Shown here piece after piece: positions 32,842-41,113 of a stretch of DNA of 64,000 bases. A model generated the notes under the pieces. The model did no database searches and was not told where the DNA came from. It saw nothing but the letters and a program-made list of their open reading frames with translations. How positions within the stretch are numbered: position 1 is the stretch's first letter; each line of letters starts with the position of its first letter. The stretch comes from Gammaproteobacteria bacterium (GTDB lineage Bacteria > Pseudomonadota > Gammaproteobacteria > Burkholderiales > Gallionellaceae): the NCBI GenBank assembly GCA_018813765.1, contig JAHJBC010000006.1, positions 372,001 through 436,000 on the forward strand, written 5' to 3'. The translations under genes and the position numbers were made by a program.

Positions 32842-33450
32842 TCAGCTCCCGGCGATCTGGCGCAATCCGTTGCGGATGCGATTCACGATGTTGAGCACGA
32901 TCAGCAGGGAGACGGCGGGCATGATCCAGAACGCCCACTGCGGCAGACCACCCGCGATGCCCAGCCAGAGTCCGAGTGCGCCGAATACGAAGGCGCGGTC
33001 GCTCTTGCCCATGGGGCCGTCGTAGCGGCGCGGCGCACCGACCATGGGGCCGAGCGCACCGGTCATCTCGGAGAGGGAAGATAGGAAGATCACGCCAGCG
33101 ACGCTGCCCCAGCCGAAGGGCGCGATCAGCACGAAGGGCAGGTAGAGCGCGGCATCCGAGACCACGTCGGTGAGTTCGTTGAGATAGGCACCCAGCGGCG
33201 ACTTGTGGCCGAACTCGCGCGCGAGCATGCCGTCCACCGCGTTAAACGCCATGCGCAGGAACATCCACAGCGGCAGCAGCAGGAAGAACTGCGGCGCGGG
33301 CGAGAGATAGAGCAGCAGCCCCAGCGCGCAGGAGATGGCCATGGCGAACAGGGTGACGGCGTTGGCGCTGACGCCCATGCCATCGAGCCGCACCACCAGC
33401 GGACGCAACAATGCCTGGAACCGCGGTTTGAGTTCGTAGATGCTGATCAT
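32842..33450 (-). CDS. CDP-alcohol phosphatidyltransferase (YnbA-like)
   Basis: 202 residues, about six membrane segments. The family motif is FNAVDGMLAREFGHKSPLG followed by AYLNELTDVVSD: the DG..AR..G..D core is kept, but two of the canonical Asp positions are Asn. I recall the same substitution in YnbA-type proteins, so it probably marks the subfamily rather than inactivation. It would condense CDP-diacylglycerol with an unidentified alcohol. First gene of the lipid operon. Confidence 0.87.
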   Translation of the reverse strand: MISIYELKPRFQALLRPLVVRLDGMGVSANAVTLFAMAISCALGLLLYLSPAPQFFLLLPLWMFLRMAFNAVDGMLAREFGHKSPLGAYLNELTDVVSDAALYLPFVLIAPFGWGSVAGVIFLSSLSEMTGALGPMVGAPRRYDGPMGKSDRAFVFGALGLWLGIAGGLPQWAFWIMPAVSLLIVLNIVNRIRNGLRQIAGS

Positions 33451-33808
33451 TCTGTGCTCCGGGATTGCGGAAGGTGATGCGAGATAGGCCGGGGATAGCC
33501 TGGATGGTAGAGGTGCTGGGACGGATATGACAAGTACTTCTCCCTTTCAGTCGTGTATGGCGGCGACGCCCGCTGAGCGGGTTCTGTTCCTGCGCCGCCT
33601 CCTGAACGGGGTTGCTGCTTTCAGCCTCGCGCCGAGCGTGCGGCGCGATGTGTCTGAGGCAGATTCACCCGCAAGGGGTACGCCGGTGGGTGCCCGGCGG
33701 CTGCGCCGCCACCCTACCGCAGTGCAAGTGGGGCAGACTGTATTAGAGCCAGGTGGGGAGTGTCAATGCCGACAGGAGGGAATTGTGGACGAACAACGGG
33801 AGCAGCAA
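33451..33808. other. Non-coding gap with degenerate repeats
   Basis: No convincing gene. The stretch 33530-33720 resembles 28815-28990 in layout (GACAAGT..CTCCC..TTTCA, then CGCGCC..GTG.GGCG.GATGTG), and CACCCGCAAGGGGTA recurs at 31140. It ends in GC hairpins near 33690-33715. Confidence 0.5.
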
Positions 33809-34084
33809 TTATTCTTTCGGCGGCTTGACGAAATTGAGGACGTTGGAGTTAGGTTGCTGGCCGTCGGCGTAATAAGGTTTGGCTTCGTCGAAGCCGAGTT
33901 GTTCGGCCAGTTCCCGTTCGCGGTCGGAAATCAGTGTGAAGCATTCCTTGATCTCCTGGATGGTGCTGTCCTTCAGCGGATTGGGGCGTCCGCCGAGCGG
34001 AGTGACGTCCTTGACGATGTTGCCCAGGGTCTTGCGCATGATGCGCAGGATCTGTTGTTCTTTGCTGAGTTCTTCGGTGTTCAT
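33809..34084 (-). CDS. Small conserved hypothetical protein
   Basis: 91 residues, acidic and helical, no signal. ILRIMRKTLGNIVKDVTP, then RPNPLKDSTIQEIKECFTLISDRERELAE, gives one Pro-rich turn between two helices. I recall similar short proteins in betaproteobacteria, sometimes annotated loosely as ScpA-related, but no function can be claimed. Confidence 0.7.
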   Translation of the reverse strand: MNTEELSKEQQILRIMRKTLGNIVKDVTPLGGRPNPLKDSTIQEIKECFTLISDRERELAEQLGFDEAKPYYADGQQPNSNVLNFVKPPKE

Positions 34085-34156
34085 GGATATGGTCCGGTGT
34101 GAATGTTGGGAACGACTTTACTGGAATTCACTTCAATAATCCATTTGCAGTGATCG

Positions 34157-34285
34157 CGTCATACCGGCGGAGGCCGGTATCCAGCCTGACTAGATACGCT
34201 GCGAAGCAGACAACACCCTGGTATTTGTCCCGCCTTCGCGGGGTATCGTTAATTAACTGGATACCGGCCTCCGCCGGTATGACGG
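34157..34285 (-). repeat. ~125-bp inverted-repeat (MITE-like) element, copy 1
   Basis: Starts CGTCATACCGGCGGAGGCC and ends with the reverse complement, with an inner hairpin (GCTGCGAAGCAG.. and CCCGCCTTCGCGGGG). Opposite orientation to the other copies, judged by the inner sequence. Confidence 0.8.
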
Positions 34286-34332
34286 TCCAATGGTTTTCCA
34301 GGAATTACGCGTTGCCAATGATTACGTGAACC

Positions 34333-35214
34333 TCACAGCCCGCGCATGAACAATGGCCGCAACGGCCTGTTCCCCTCCATCGCCTCGCGCAGTTGTTGCA
34401 GCAACTTGTCTTTGTCCCTGGGCAGGTTCCCGGCCAGTGCCAGTGCATTTGAGGCATGGTTGCTGCGAAAGATGACTGGCTGCGGCGGGTTGAGGCCGCT
34501 GATCAGTCTTTCCTGTTCTTGCAATATCGCATGGTCGTCCGGCATCTCGAACGGTTCGCCGAACTTGCGCAGGAACTCGTCGACGATGCTTTCGTCCAGA
34601 TACAGTTGCAGCGTGGAGAGGTAGGTGACGGGTGCACTGTTGAGCAACTCGATGGTGCCGGCTATATGTTCGTCGCTGTGTGTGATGCCGCCGAGACCGA
34701 GGATGACGGTGGCGGAGACTTTCATGCCGCTGGCGTGTGCCTTGGTCAGCACTTCGGCCATGCGCCGCTGCGTGGTGCCCTTGGTGATCTTTTTGAGGAT
34801 GAGGTCGGAGCCGGATTCGATGCCGAAGTAGAGCAGGCTGAGTTTGTGTTCGCGCAATTGCGCCAGTTCTTCGCTGCTTTTACGTGCGAGGTTGCCGGGT
34901 GTGGCGTAGCAGGAGACGCGGGTGAGGCGCGGGAAGCTCGCGGCCAGTTCGCGCAGGATGGCGAGCAGGTGGTCGGTCGGCAGCGCCAGCGCATCGCCAT
35001 CGGCCAGGAACACGCGTTGCGCATCCGGCCAGTCGGTCGCGGCAGTGCGGATGTCGGCGATCACTTCGGCCAGCGGGCGCGCGACATACTGCTTGCTGCG
35101 GTACATGGCGCAGAAGCTGCACTGGTTGAAGCTGCATCCCAGCGTGGCCTGGATGATCAGGTTGTCGCCTTCGGAGGGCGGGCGGAACAGGGGTTGGTCG
35201 TAGAGCAGGGGCAT
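34333..35214 (-). CDS. Radical SAM protein
   Basis: About 293 residues. LGCSFNQCSFCAMYRSKQY carries a Cx4Cx2C cluster motif with the MY tail of one radical SAM subgroup; GVESGSD-like GIESGSDLILKKITKGTTQ lies in the barrel. The fold uses a [4Fe-4S] cluster to cleave SAM to a radical; the substrate is unknown. The ATG of MPLLYDQPLFRPP is chosen; the frame continues upstream into a repeat element and is not coding there. Confidence 0.87.
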   Translation of the reverse strand: MPLLYDQPLFRPPSEGDNLIIQATLGCSFNQCSFCAMYRSKQYVARPLAEVIADIRTAATDWPDAQRVFLADGDALALPTDHLLAILRELAASFPRLTRVSCYATPGNLARKSSEELAQLREHKLSLLYFGIESGSDLILKKITKGTTQRRMAEVLTKAHASGMKVSATVILGLGGITHSDEHIAGTIELLNSAPVTYLSTLQLYLDESIVDEFLRKFGEPFEMPDDHAILQEQERLISGLNPPQPVIFRSNHASNALALAGNLPRDKDKLLQQLREAMEGNRPLRPLFMRGL

Positions 35215-35253
35215 GTCGCATTGTAACGGGAGGTGGGGCTGGATCGCGGCTTT

Positions 35254-35380
35254 CGTCATTCCGGCGCAGGCCGGAATCCAGTTGATTAACAAATCCACAC
35301 GCTAGTGGGACAACATTTTTGTTTGGTCCGCTTCGCGGAATGTTTATATGGCTGGATTCCGGCCTGCGCCGGAATGACGG
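35254..35380 (+). repeat. ~125-bp inverted-repeat (MITE-like) element, copy 2
   Basis: CGTCATTCCGGCGCAGGCC at the left and its complement at the right, with the inner GTCCGCTTCGCGGA hairpin. Lies between the radical SAM start and the SQR-like gene. Confidence 0.85.
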
Positions 35381-35550
35381 CTTATTGGAATATTTTGGTT
35401 CATGCTGAGTGTAATGGGCCACAGGCCGGTCCCGGCGGGCAAATCAAGGGTTGCATATTAGAACATGCTTATATTATGATGCGCGCGCTTTTCTGGGGCG
35501 ATCCGCCCCGGCACCTGTTCAATTGAACCGGATTCATCGAAGGAGAGAAG

Positions 35551-37008
35551 ATGTCACGTATCGTCATTCTGGGCGCGGGTATATCAGGCCACACCGCAGC
35601 TCGCTATCTGAACAAGTGGGTGGGCAAAGAGCACGAGATCATCGTGGTGGCGCCCAATTCGAAGTGGAACTGGATCCCTTCCAACATCTGGGTCGGCGTC
35701 GGCCAGATGACCGAACAGGATGTGACCTTCGATCTCGCCAAGCTGTATGGCAAGACCAATATGGATTTCCGCCAGGCCAAGGCTTTGGCCATCCATCCCG
35801 ATGGCAGTGCCGATAGCGCCAAACCTTTCGTGACAGTCGAATACACCCGTGCTGACAAAGCCGGTGTGGTCGAGAACATCTCTTACGATTACCTCATCAA
35901 CGCCACCGGGCCGAAGCTGAACTTCGGCGCGACCGAGGGTCTGGGCCCCGACCACGGCCACACTGTTTCCGTCTGCACCTATGGCCACGCCAAGGAAGCC
36001 AACGAGAAGCTGCAGCAAAGCATCGAAAAGATGCGCAAGGGCGAGCGCCAGACCGTCGTCATTGGCACCGGCCACGGCATGTGCACCTGCCAGGGCGCGG
36101 CGTTCGAATACATCTACAACGTGGACCACGTGCTGCGCGAAGCAGGCGTGCGCAACATGGCGCGCATCGTCTGGATCAGTAACGAGTACGAGCTGGGCGA
36201 CTTCGGCATGGGCGGCGTGCACATCAAGCGCGGCGGCTACATCACCAACGGCAAGACCTTCGCTGAATCGCTGATGGTCGAACGCGGCATCGAGTGGATC
36301 ACCCGCGCGCACGTTAAGAAAGTGGAGGCCGGCAAGATTCATTACGAGATGCTGGACGGTACATTCCACGAACTGGAATTCGATTTCTCCATGCTGATCC
36401 CGCCGTTCGCGGGTGTGGGCCTCAAGGCTTTCAGCAAGGCCGAAGAAGACATCACCGCGCAGATGTTCCTGCCCAACGGTTTCATGAAGGTGGATGCCGA
36501 CTACACCGCGCGTCCCTTCATGGAGTGGAGCGCAAAGGATTGGCCGCGCACCTACCAGACGCCGACGCACCGCAACATCTTCGCCGTCGGTATCGCCTTC
36601 GCCGTGCCGCACCTGATCAGCAAGCCGATGCAGAGCGCCAATGGCACGCCGATCAACCCGACCGCGCCGCGCACCGGCATGCCTTCCGCCGCGATGGCCA
36701 AGGCCGTGGCGATGAGCATCCGCGACATGCTGAACGGCGCAGAGAAGCCGACGCACACCGCCTCGATGGCCGAGATGGGCGCAGCCTGCGTGGCTTCCAC
36801 CGGCTCGCACATCCTCAAGGGCACGGCGGCAACCATGACCGTGTTCCCGGTGGTGCCCGACTACGAGAAGTATCCCGAGTTCGGCCGCGACATCGACCTG
36901 ACCTTCGGCGAGATCGGCCTGGCCGGTCACTGGATGAAATACCTGCTGCACCACACCTTCATCTATCAGGCGAAACTGCGTCCGGGCTGGTCTCTGCTGC
37001 CGGACTGA
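35551..37008 (+). CDS. Sulfide:quinone oxidoreductase-like FAD protein
   Basis: 485 residues. FAD-binding Rossmann motif VILGAGISGHTAARYL at the N-terminus, and the SQR/FCSD-like stretch NWIPSNIWVGVGQM. A central VVIGTGHGMCTCQGAAFEY holds two Cys, with further Cys in SVCTYGHA and GAACVAS that could carry the sulfur chain in the SQR mechanism. It probably oxidises sulfide or a related thiol and passes electrons to the quinone pool at the inner-membrane surface; the exact substrate is not proven. AAGGAGAG lies just before the ATG. A 53-residue gene follows after 26 bases. Confidence 0.82.
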   Translation: MSRIVILGAGISGHTAARYLNKWVGKEHEIIVVAPNSKWNWIPSNIWVGVGQMTEQDVTFDLAKLYGKTNMDFRQAKALAIHPDGSADSAKPFVTVEYTRADKAGVVENISYDYLINATGPKLNFGATEGLGPDHGHTVSVCTYGHAKEANEKLQQSIEKMRKGERQTVVIGTGHGMCTCQGAAFEYIYNVDHVLREAGVRNMARIVWISNEYELGDFGMGGVHIKRGGYITNGKTFAESLMVERGIEWITRAHVKKVEAGKIHYEMLDGTFHELEFDFSMLIPPFAGVGLKAFSKAEEDITAQMFLPNGFMKVDADYTARPFMEWSAKDWPRTYQTPTHRNIFAVGIAFAVPHLISKPMQSANGTPINPTAPRTGMPSAAMAKAVAMSIRDMLNGAEKPTHTASMAEMGAACVASTGSHILKGTAATMTVFPVVPDYEKYPEFGRDIDLTFGEIGLAGHWMKYLLHHTFIYQAKLRPGWSLLPD

Positions 37009-37034
37009 TCGACTACAAACACGAGGAACAGAAA

Positions 37035-37196
37035 ATGGGAAACATCACCAATCGCGAGCCGTACCAACAGGCCTACTATCCGCCCGCACCGACCGGCTTC
37101 ACCCGCTTCATGCGCACCTGTGTGCTGTGGCAGCTCTGGCGCTTTGTGAGCATCAACATCAAGATGATCAAGTTGCTGGCGAAGTCGCACCACTGA
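37035..37196 (+). CDS. 53-residue partner of the SQR-like protein
   Basis: 53 residues with GAGGA 8 bases before the ATG. The N-terminal half is Pro/Tyr-rich (REPYQQAYYPPAPTGF); the C-terminal half (TCVLWQLWRFVSINIKMIKL) is an amphipathic or membrane-surface helix rich in Trp, Arg and Lys. Only 26 bases separate it from the flavoprotein and a terminator follows directly, so the two form a closed operon. It may anchor the flavoprotein to the membrane; that is inference. Confidence 0.75.
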   Translation: MGNITNREPYQQAYYPPAPTGFTRFMRTCVLWQLWRFVSINIKMIKLLAKSHH

Positions 37197-37214
37197 GGAC
37201 TGGCTGGAGAGTTG

Positions 37215-37244
37215 AAAAAAAAGCCCGGCGTTGCCGGGCCTTTT
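37215..37244 (+). terminator. Rho-independent terminator
   Basis: AAAAGCCCGGC / GCCGGGCCTTTT hairpin after the 53-residue gene, facing the converging GGDEF-like gene. Confidence 0.9.
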
Positions 37245-37256
37245 GCTTTGTACTGG

Positions 37257-37742
37257 CTATGGTCTGGCTGGAAACGAGAGTTCGCTGTCTGCCAGCAAAA
37301 TATGGTTTTCCTTGAGATAGGCAAGGAATTCAAGGGCTGTGCTGTTCTGGTCCAGTTTGGCCGCATCGTTGGGCAACATGAAAATGGATATGTCGCGTTC
37401 CACGATCTGCAGACCTTCCTCCGCAGCAGTCTCGATGATGTAGGAAATCTTGTCGACCAGTGTTTCTTCGGCCGGGGAAAAGGGCACCAGAATCCAGAAG
37501 TCGGCTCCGTCGCGCGCTACCAGGTCCGTCTTGCGGAAAGCCCTGCGCAAAGCGTGCGAGACCTCGTCGAGCTTATGCGCAGCCTGTTGTGCGCCGAAAG
37601 TTTCGCCCAGGATATTGGCGGATTCATAATTGATATGGGCCAGGCCGAAATGCAATTCGCCGGAGTAGCGCTTGGTGACTGCCAGCAGCCATTCCAGCGT
37701 ATAGAGAAATTTTTCGCGTGCCGCATAGTCCTCTTGTGACAT
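37257..37742 (-). CDS. Degenerate GGDEF-like protein
   Basis: 161 residues. The pattern LDEVSHALRRAFRKTDLVARDGADFWILVPF matches the core of GGDEF domains, but the signature is DGADF, and the upstream metal/nucleotide motif is altered, so cyclase activity is unlikely. It may bind c-di-GMP or GTP or act by contacts. Start: MSQEDYAA, with AGGGAGG upstream; the longer frame has no ribosome site. Confidence 0.7.
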   Translation of the reverse strand: MSQEDYAAREKFLYTLEWLLAVTKRYSGELHFGLAHINYESANILGETFGAQQAAHKLDEVSHALRRAFRKTDLVARDGADFWILVPFSPAEETLVDKISYIIETAAEEGLQIVERDISIFMLPNDAAKLDQNSTALEFLAYLKENHILLADSELSFPARP

Positions 37743-37905
37743 AAGTCCCTCCCTGCTCGAATAATTGGAAAACCGCAAATTACTGCGCCAAATGGCGCTG
37801 CAGCCAGTGCGCTGCCATACTCAGGCTCAACATACCCCAAGGCGGTTGCCGAAAAAATTAGTAGTAATGCTTATAAACAGGGCAAGGGGGCGACAAAATG
37901 CCGGA

Positions 37906-38838
37906 TCAAAGCCGGAAGATCCATTCCCCCTGCAGGTAGGTGTAGCGGTAGTTTGGGCCGCCGAATGAAGCGCTCTGGTTGTGGCCGCCGCGCACGCGGA
38001 TGAATTGTGTGCCACGGGACGGGCTATCCAGCGCCAATTCCAGCAGGCGGGTGTCAGACCCCGGGTCGCTGTTGACATGCTGGGTGCCTGCGCCGGCAGT
38101 TGCCCTGAACACCCAGCCCTGAATGCGTTTGCGCCATCCGGCGGCGAACAGTATTTCATCGTAGTGTGCCGGGTTGAAATAGGTGCCGCTGGCATTTGCG
38201 GTGTCGCTATAGGAAGAGCGATAGCGGAGTTGCAATGTCAAACCCGAATCCAGCATCGGTTGATATACCACCTTTGCCCTGAAGTGCTCGCGCGTGACGC
38301 TGTCCGAGAAATCCTGCTCGCCTGCCATGCCTACCACCGTCCAGTGGTCACCGATGCCCTGATCCAGCGAGGCACCGATGAAAGCGAAGTTGATCCCTTG
38401 CTCCAGTGCGGTCCGCGTCTCCACCCAATCAAGATTCATGAACAGATCCAGTCCGGTCTTTGCTGCCAGCGGCAGGTGGTAGCTGCCATCCAGTGTGAGC
38501 ATGTCGTGGTGCCCCTGCCTGGACAAACCGGCATCGAGTTGCCAGCCGTTGGCGGTGGCTGGATCGATTGCCCGTCCCATGAACGATACCTGGTCAGCCT
38601 CAAGCTTCCATTTCTGTTGTGAAAAGGTGCGGCGCGTGTACTTCACTCCGGTAAGGTTGTCGGCGTTGCGGAGCCGGGGCAGGTATTCCATCGCTACGGC
38701 GTGCGTGTCGAAACCTTCGGTGTCGTGCGAGGCAAAGAGATATCCGCCCACGCCCCAGTTGGCGTCGGCAGCGCAGGCGGGCTGACACAGCACCAGTGAC
38801 AGAAGGGCGACTGCGGTCGATGAAGAGGGTCTGCTCAT
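37906..38838 (-). CDS. Outer-membrane beta-barrel protein coupled to the glycosyltransferase
   Basis: 310 residues. Signal peptide (TAVALLSLVLCQPACAA) followed by about 290 residues of alternating amphipathic strands ending WIFRL, consistent with a 12-16 stranded barrel. Its ATG overlaps the GT2 stop (ATGA). By analogy with PgaA and other polysaccharide exporters it may move or bind the polymer made by the upstream enzyme, but it lacks a visible TPR region. The gene is in a separate frame from the GT2; the long frame joining both is not a fusion. Confidence 0.75.
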   Translation of the reverse strand: MSRPSSSTAVALLSLVLCQPACAADANWGVGGYLFASHDTEGFDTHAVAMEYLPRLRNADNLTGVKYTRRTFSQQKWKLEADQVSFMGRAIDPATANGWQLDAGLSRQGHHDMLTLDGSYHLPLAAKTGLDLFMNLDWVETRTALEQGINFAFIGASLDQGIGDHWTVVGMAGEQDFSDSVTREHFRAKVVYQPMLDSGLTLQLRYRSSYSDTANASGTYFNPAHYDEILFAAGWRKRIQGWVFRATAGAGTQHVNSDPGSDTRLLELALDSPSRGTQFIRVRGGHNQSASFGGPNYRYTYLQGEWIFRL

Positions 38839-40136
38839 TTCGTTCCCCAGCTCTTGCGCAAACTGAACAATTCGGAAAGATAGCCAATCAGGCAGATCGG
38901 CTGCAGCAGCACGCTGTAGCAGAACACGTAGATCATGAAGCCGAACGGGTTCTTGCGCACCTTGAGATCGTGATGGCGGAACATCCGCACTTCCACGTTG
39001 AACATGAGGAAGTTCATCGCCAGTCCCAGCGGGATCAGGGACAACGTCATCGGGCCGACGATCCAGAAATGCCCGAATAGGGCGAGCACCAGCCCCGGCA
39101 AAAAGCCGATGGTGAAGGCCAGGTCCATCAGCGGGAACAGCAGGTTCCAGTAGATGAAGAAGGTTGGCAACTGCGGCTTGAGCAACACGCCGGGATGGTG
39201 CTTGAAAGCTTCCACCATGCCGCGCGCCCAGCGCCGCCGCTGTCCGAAGAACTGCTTGAGTGTGGCGGGCGCGTTGGTGAACAGGCAGGCGTCCTCGCAG
39301 TGGCCCACGCGGTAACCGGCCTTGAGGATGGCCCAGGTGACCACGATGTCCTCGCCCACGCATTCCGGCCAGCCGCCGATGCTTTCCAGTGTGGCACGGT
39401 CGTACAGCGAGAACGCCCCCTGCGCGACCAGCGTGCCCTGGAACAGCGACTGCGTGCGCTTGATCGCGGCGATGCCGTGGAAGTAGTCCCACTCCTGCGC
39501 CTGCGCGATCCAGCTGCTGCGCGAGTTGCGCACCAGTACCGTCCCGGCCACCGCGCGCGTGGTGGCCGGGTCTTCCATGTAGCGCTCGACGATGCTGTGC
39601 AGCGCGTCGCGATAGAGGTAGGAGTCGGCATCCACGGTCAGCACCAGGCCATGCTTCACATCCTGCAAGCCGCGGTTGAGCGCCCTGGCCTTGCCGCCGT
39701 TCTGCGCGATGTCCACCAGCGCGAGCCAGGGGTAGCGTGCCAGGTTGTGGCGCACGATGTCGGCGGTCCTGTCGGTGGAACCGTCGTTGATCACGATGAC
39801 CTGCAGCTCGCCGGGGTAGTTCTGCTCGGCGATGCTCTTGAGCGTTTCCTCTATCGAGGGGGCCTCGTTGTAGGCGGCGATGAGGATGCTGAGCGGCGGG
39901 TAATGCTGCAGCGGCTTGCGCTGCGGACGCCTGTCCAGCAACAGGCTGCACAGCAGGAAGGAATTCATGAATCCGGGGACGATCGCGATGCCGCCGATCA
40001 GGAACACGGCGAAGGCGAATCCGACATGGCTGGAGAGATTGGCGAACCAGTTGTGCGCCAGCCAGAGCGACAGCAGGGTCCACGCCGTGGCGCAGATCAG
40101 GGCTAGCACAAACTTCACGTGTACTGAAAGGTACAT
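38835..40136 (-). CDS. Processive GT2 glycosyltransferase (PgaC/BcsA-like)
   Basis: About 433 residues. Two N-terminal membrane segments, then a GT2 domain with ILIAAYNEAPSIEETL, VINDGSTDRT, LTVDADS (D-x-D), GEDIVVTWAIL (catalytic Asp) and QRRRWARG (QxxRW), then about four C-terminal membrane segments. The QxxRW box marks processive synthases of beta-linked polysaccharides such as poly-N-acetylglucosamine or cellulose. No PilZ domain and no PgaB-like deacetylase nearby. Start uncertain: a GTG at 40169 adds 11 residues. Confidence 0.87.
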   Translation of the reverse strand: MYLSVHVKFVLALICATAWTLLSLWLAHNWFANLSSHVGFAFAVFLIGGIAIVPGFMNSFLLCSLLLDRRPQRKPLQHYPPLSILIAAYNEAPSIEETLKSIAEQNYPGELQVIVINDGSTDRTADIVRHNLARYPWLALVDIAQNGGKARALNRGLQDVKHGLVLTVDADSYLYRDALHSIVERYMEDPATTRAVAGTVLVRNSRSSWIAQAQEWDYFHGIAAIKRTQSLFQGTLVAQGAFSLYDRATLESIGGWPECVGEDIVVTWAILKAGYRVGHCEDACLFTNAPATLKQFFGQRRRWARGMVEAFKHHPGVLLKPQLPTFFIYWNLLFPLMDLAFTIGFLPGLVLALFGHFWIVGPMTLSLIPLGLAMNFLMFNVEVRMFRHHDLKVRKNPFGFMIYVFCYSVLLQPICLIGYLSELFSLRKSWGTK

Positions 40137-40194
40137 ATATCCATCTGTGTTTGGTTGATCGGCAACCACCGCGCATTATGCGGCAGTGGTCGTA

Positions 40195-40377
40195 TCAGCC
40201 GTCGGCAGGTCCGGGCAGATCCTCGAAGTAGAGTGCCAGCGCTTCCTGCAGGTTGGACAGCGCTTCCTGTTCGGTCGCGCCACGGCATTCCAGGTCGAGA
40301 TCGGGGGCGCTTGCGATGAAGACGCCGTTTTCCTCGACGACCACATAATTGGAGTATTGCTTTATTTTTTTGCTCAT
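40195..40377 (-). CDS. Orphan HicB-like antitoxin
   Basis: 60 residues: NGVFIASAPDLDLECRGATEQEALSNLQEAL is the partial RNase H fold of HicB-type antitoxins. No HicA toxin is adjacent. Located between the glycosyltransferase and the YjbQ gene, divergent to the latter. Confidence 0.75.
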   Translation of the reverse strand: MSKKIKQYSNYVVVEENGVFIASAPDLDLECRGATEQEALSNLQEALALYFEDLPGPADG

Positions 40378-40517
40378 GGCGATAAGTTATGTTGCGGCAA
40401 AGTTTGTCGATGCACAACGATTATACTTTACCTCCGGCCGCGCAACCGGCGTCAGTGAAGTCGAGTTGCGCGATAATGACGCACGCGTTTTCACTCCAGA
40501 CAAATACCCCGACCGCC

Positions 40518-40937
40518 ATGTGGCTACAGAAAGAGATAACACTTGAACCCCGACCGCGCGGCTTCCATCTGATCACCGGCGAGCTGCTGCGCGAACTGCC
40601 AGAGTTGCGCGATTTCAAGGTCGGCATGATGAACATCTTTGTCATGCACACCTCGGCATCGCTCACGCTCAACGAGAACGCCGACCCTGCCGTGCGTCAG
40701 GATATGGAGAGTTTCTTCAGTCGCGCCGTGCCCGAGGATCAGCCATATTACCGCCATCAGGACGAGGGCCCGGACGACCTGCCCGCGCACATCAAGTCCA
40801 GCCTGCTGGGAGCGAGCCTGGATATTCCGGTCCGCGACGGACGTCCGGTACTCGGGACGTGGCAGGGGGTTTACCTGTGCGAGCATCGCAATCACGGTGG
40901 CAGTCGGCGTATCATGGTTACGGTGCAAGGTGAATAA
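40518..40937 (+). CDS. YjbQ/UPF0047 family protein
   Basis: 139 residues covering the whole domain: ITLEPRPRGFHLIT, FVMHTSASLTLNENADPAVRQDM and the C-terminal GTWQGVYLCEHRNHGGSRRI. The family has been associated with thiamine-phosphate synthase activity as a secondary function; the physiological role is unsettled. The ATG of MWLQKE is used because the conserved region begins there. Confidence 0.9.
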   Translation: MWLQKEITLEPRPRGFHLITGELLRELPELRDFKVGMMNIFVMHTSASLTLNENADPAVRQDMESFFSRAVPEDQPYYRHQDEGPDDLPAHIKSSLLGASLDIPVRDGRPVLGTWQGVYLCEHRNHGGSRRIMVTVQGE

Positions 40938-40941
40938 CTGC

Positions 40942-41087
40942 CGTCATTGATGTAACTACTAGCCATTCGACTAAGCGCGATGAAACATGCGCCAAGTCGC
41001 TGGTTATCCGGCGAAGGCCGGAATCCAGCAAAACCAAAATGCATTTTTGTTTTAACTCACTGGATTCCGGCCTTCGCCGGAATGACG
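40942..41087 (+). repeat. ~125-bp inverted-repeat element, copy 3, with palindrome inserted
   Basis: The left end CGTCAT (40942-40947) is separated from TCCGGCGAAGGCC (41007 on) by the variable-core palindrome. The right end is CCGGAATGACG. The inner region is shorter than in other copies. Confidence 0.75.
40948..41006 (+). repeat. Variable-core palindromic element, copy 3
   Basis: Arms ACTAGCCATTCGACTAAG and CAAGTCGCTGGTTA with the core GCGC-gatgaaacat-GCGC. Nested in the left arm of the ~125-bp element. Confidence 0.85.
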
Positions 41088-41113
41088 AATTAACGAATTG
41101 TTGAGTGAATACA

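Noticed and set aside
35584-36954. 456-codon minus-strand frame
   Set aside because: Antisense of the SQR-like flavoprotein.
37906-40176. A single 756-codon frame joining the glycosyltransferase region and the beta-barrel
   Set aside because: The first 450 codons are the wrong frame of the GT2 gene (Arg/Ala/Pro-rich, no motifs). The GT2 motifs are in the frame ending at 38835, and the barrel starts at its own ATG with a signal peptide.
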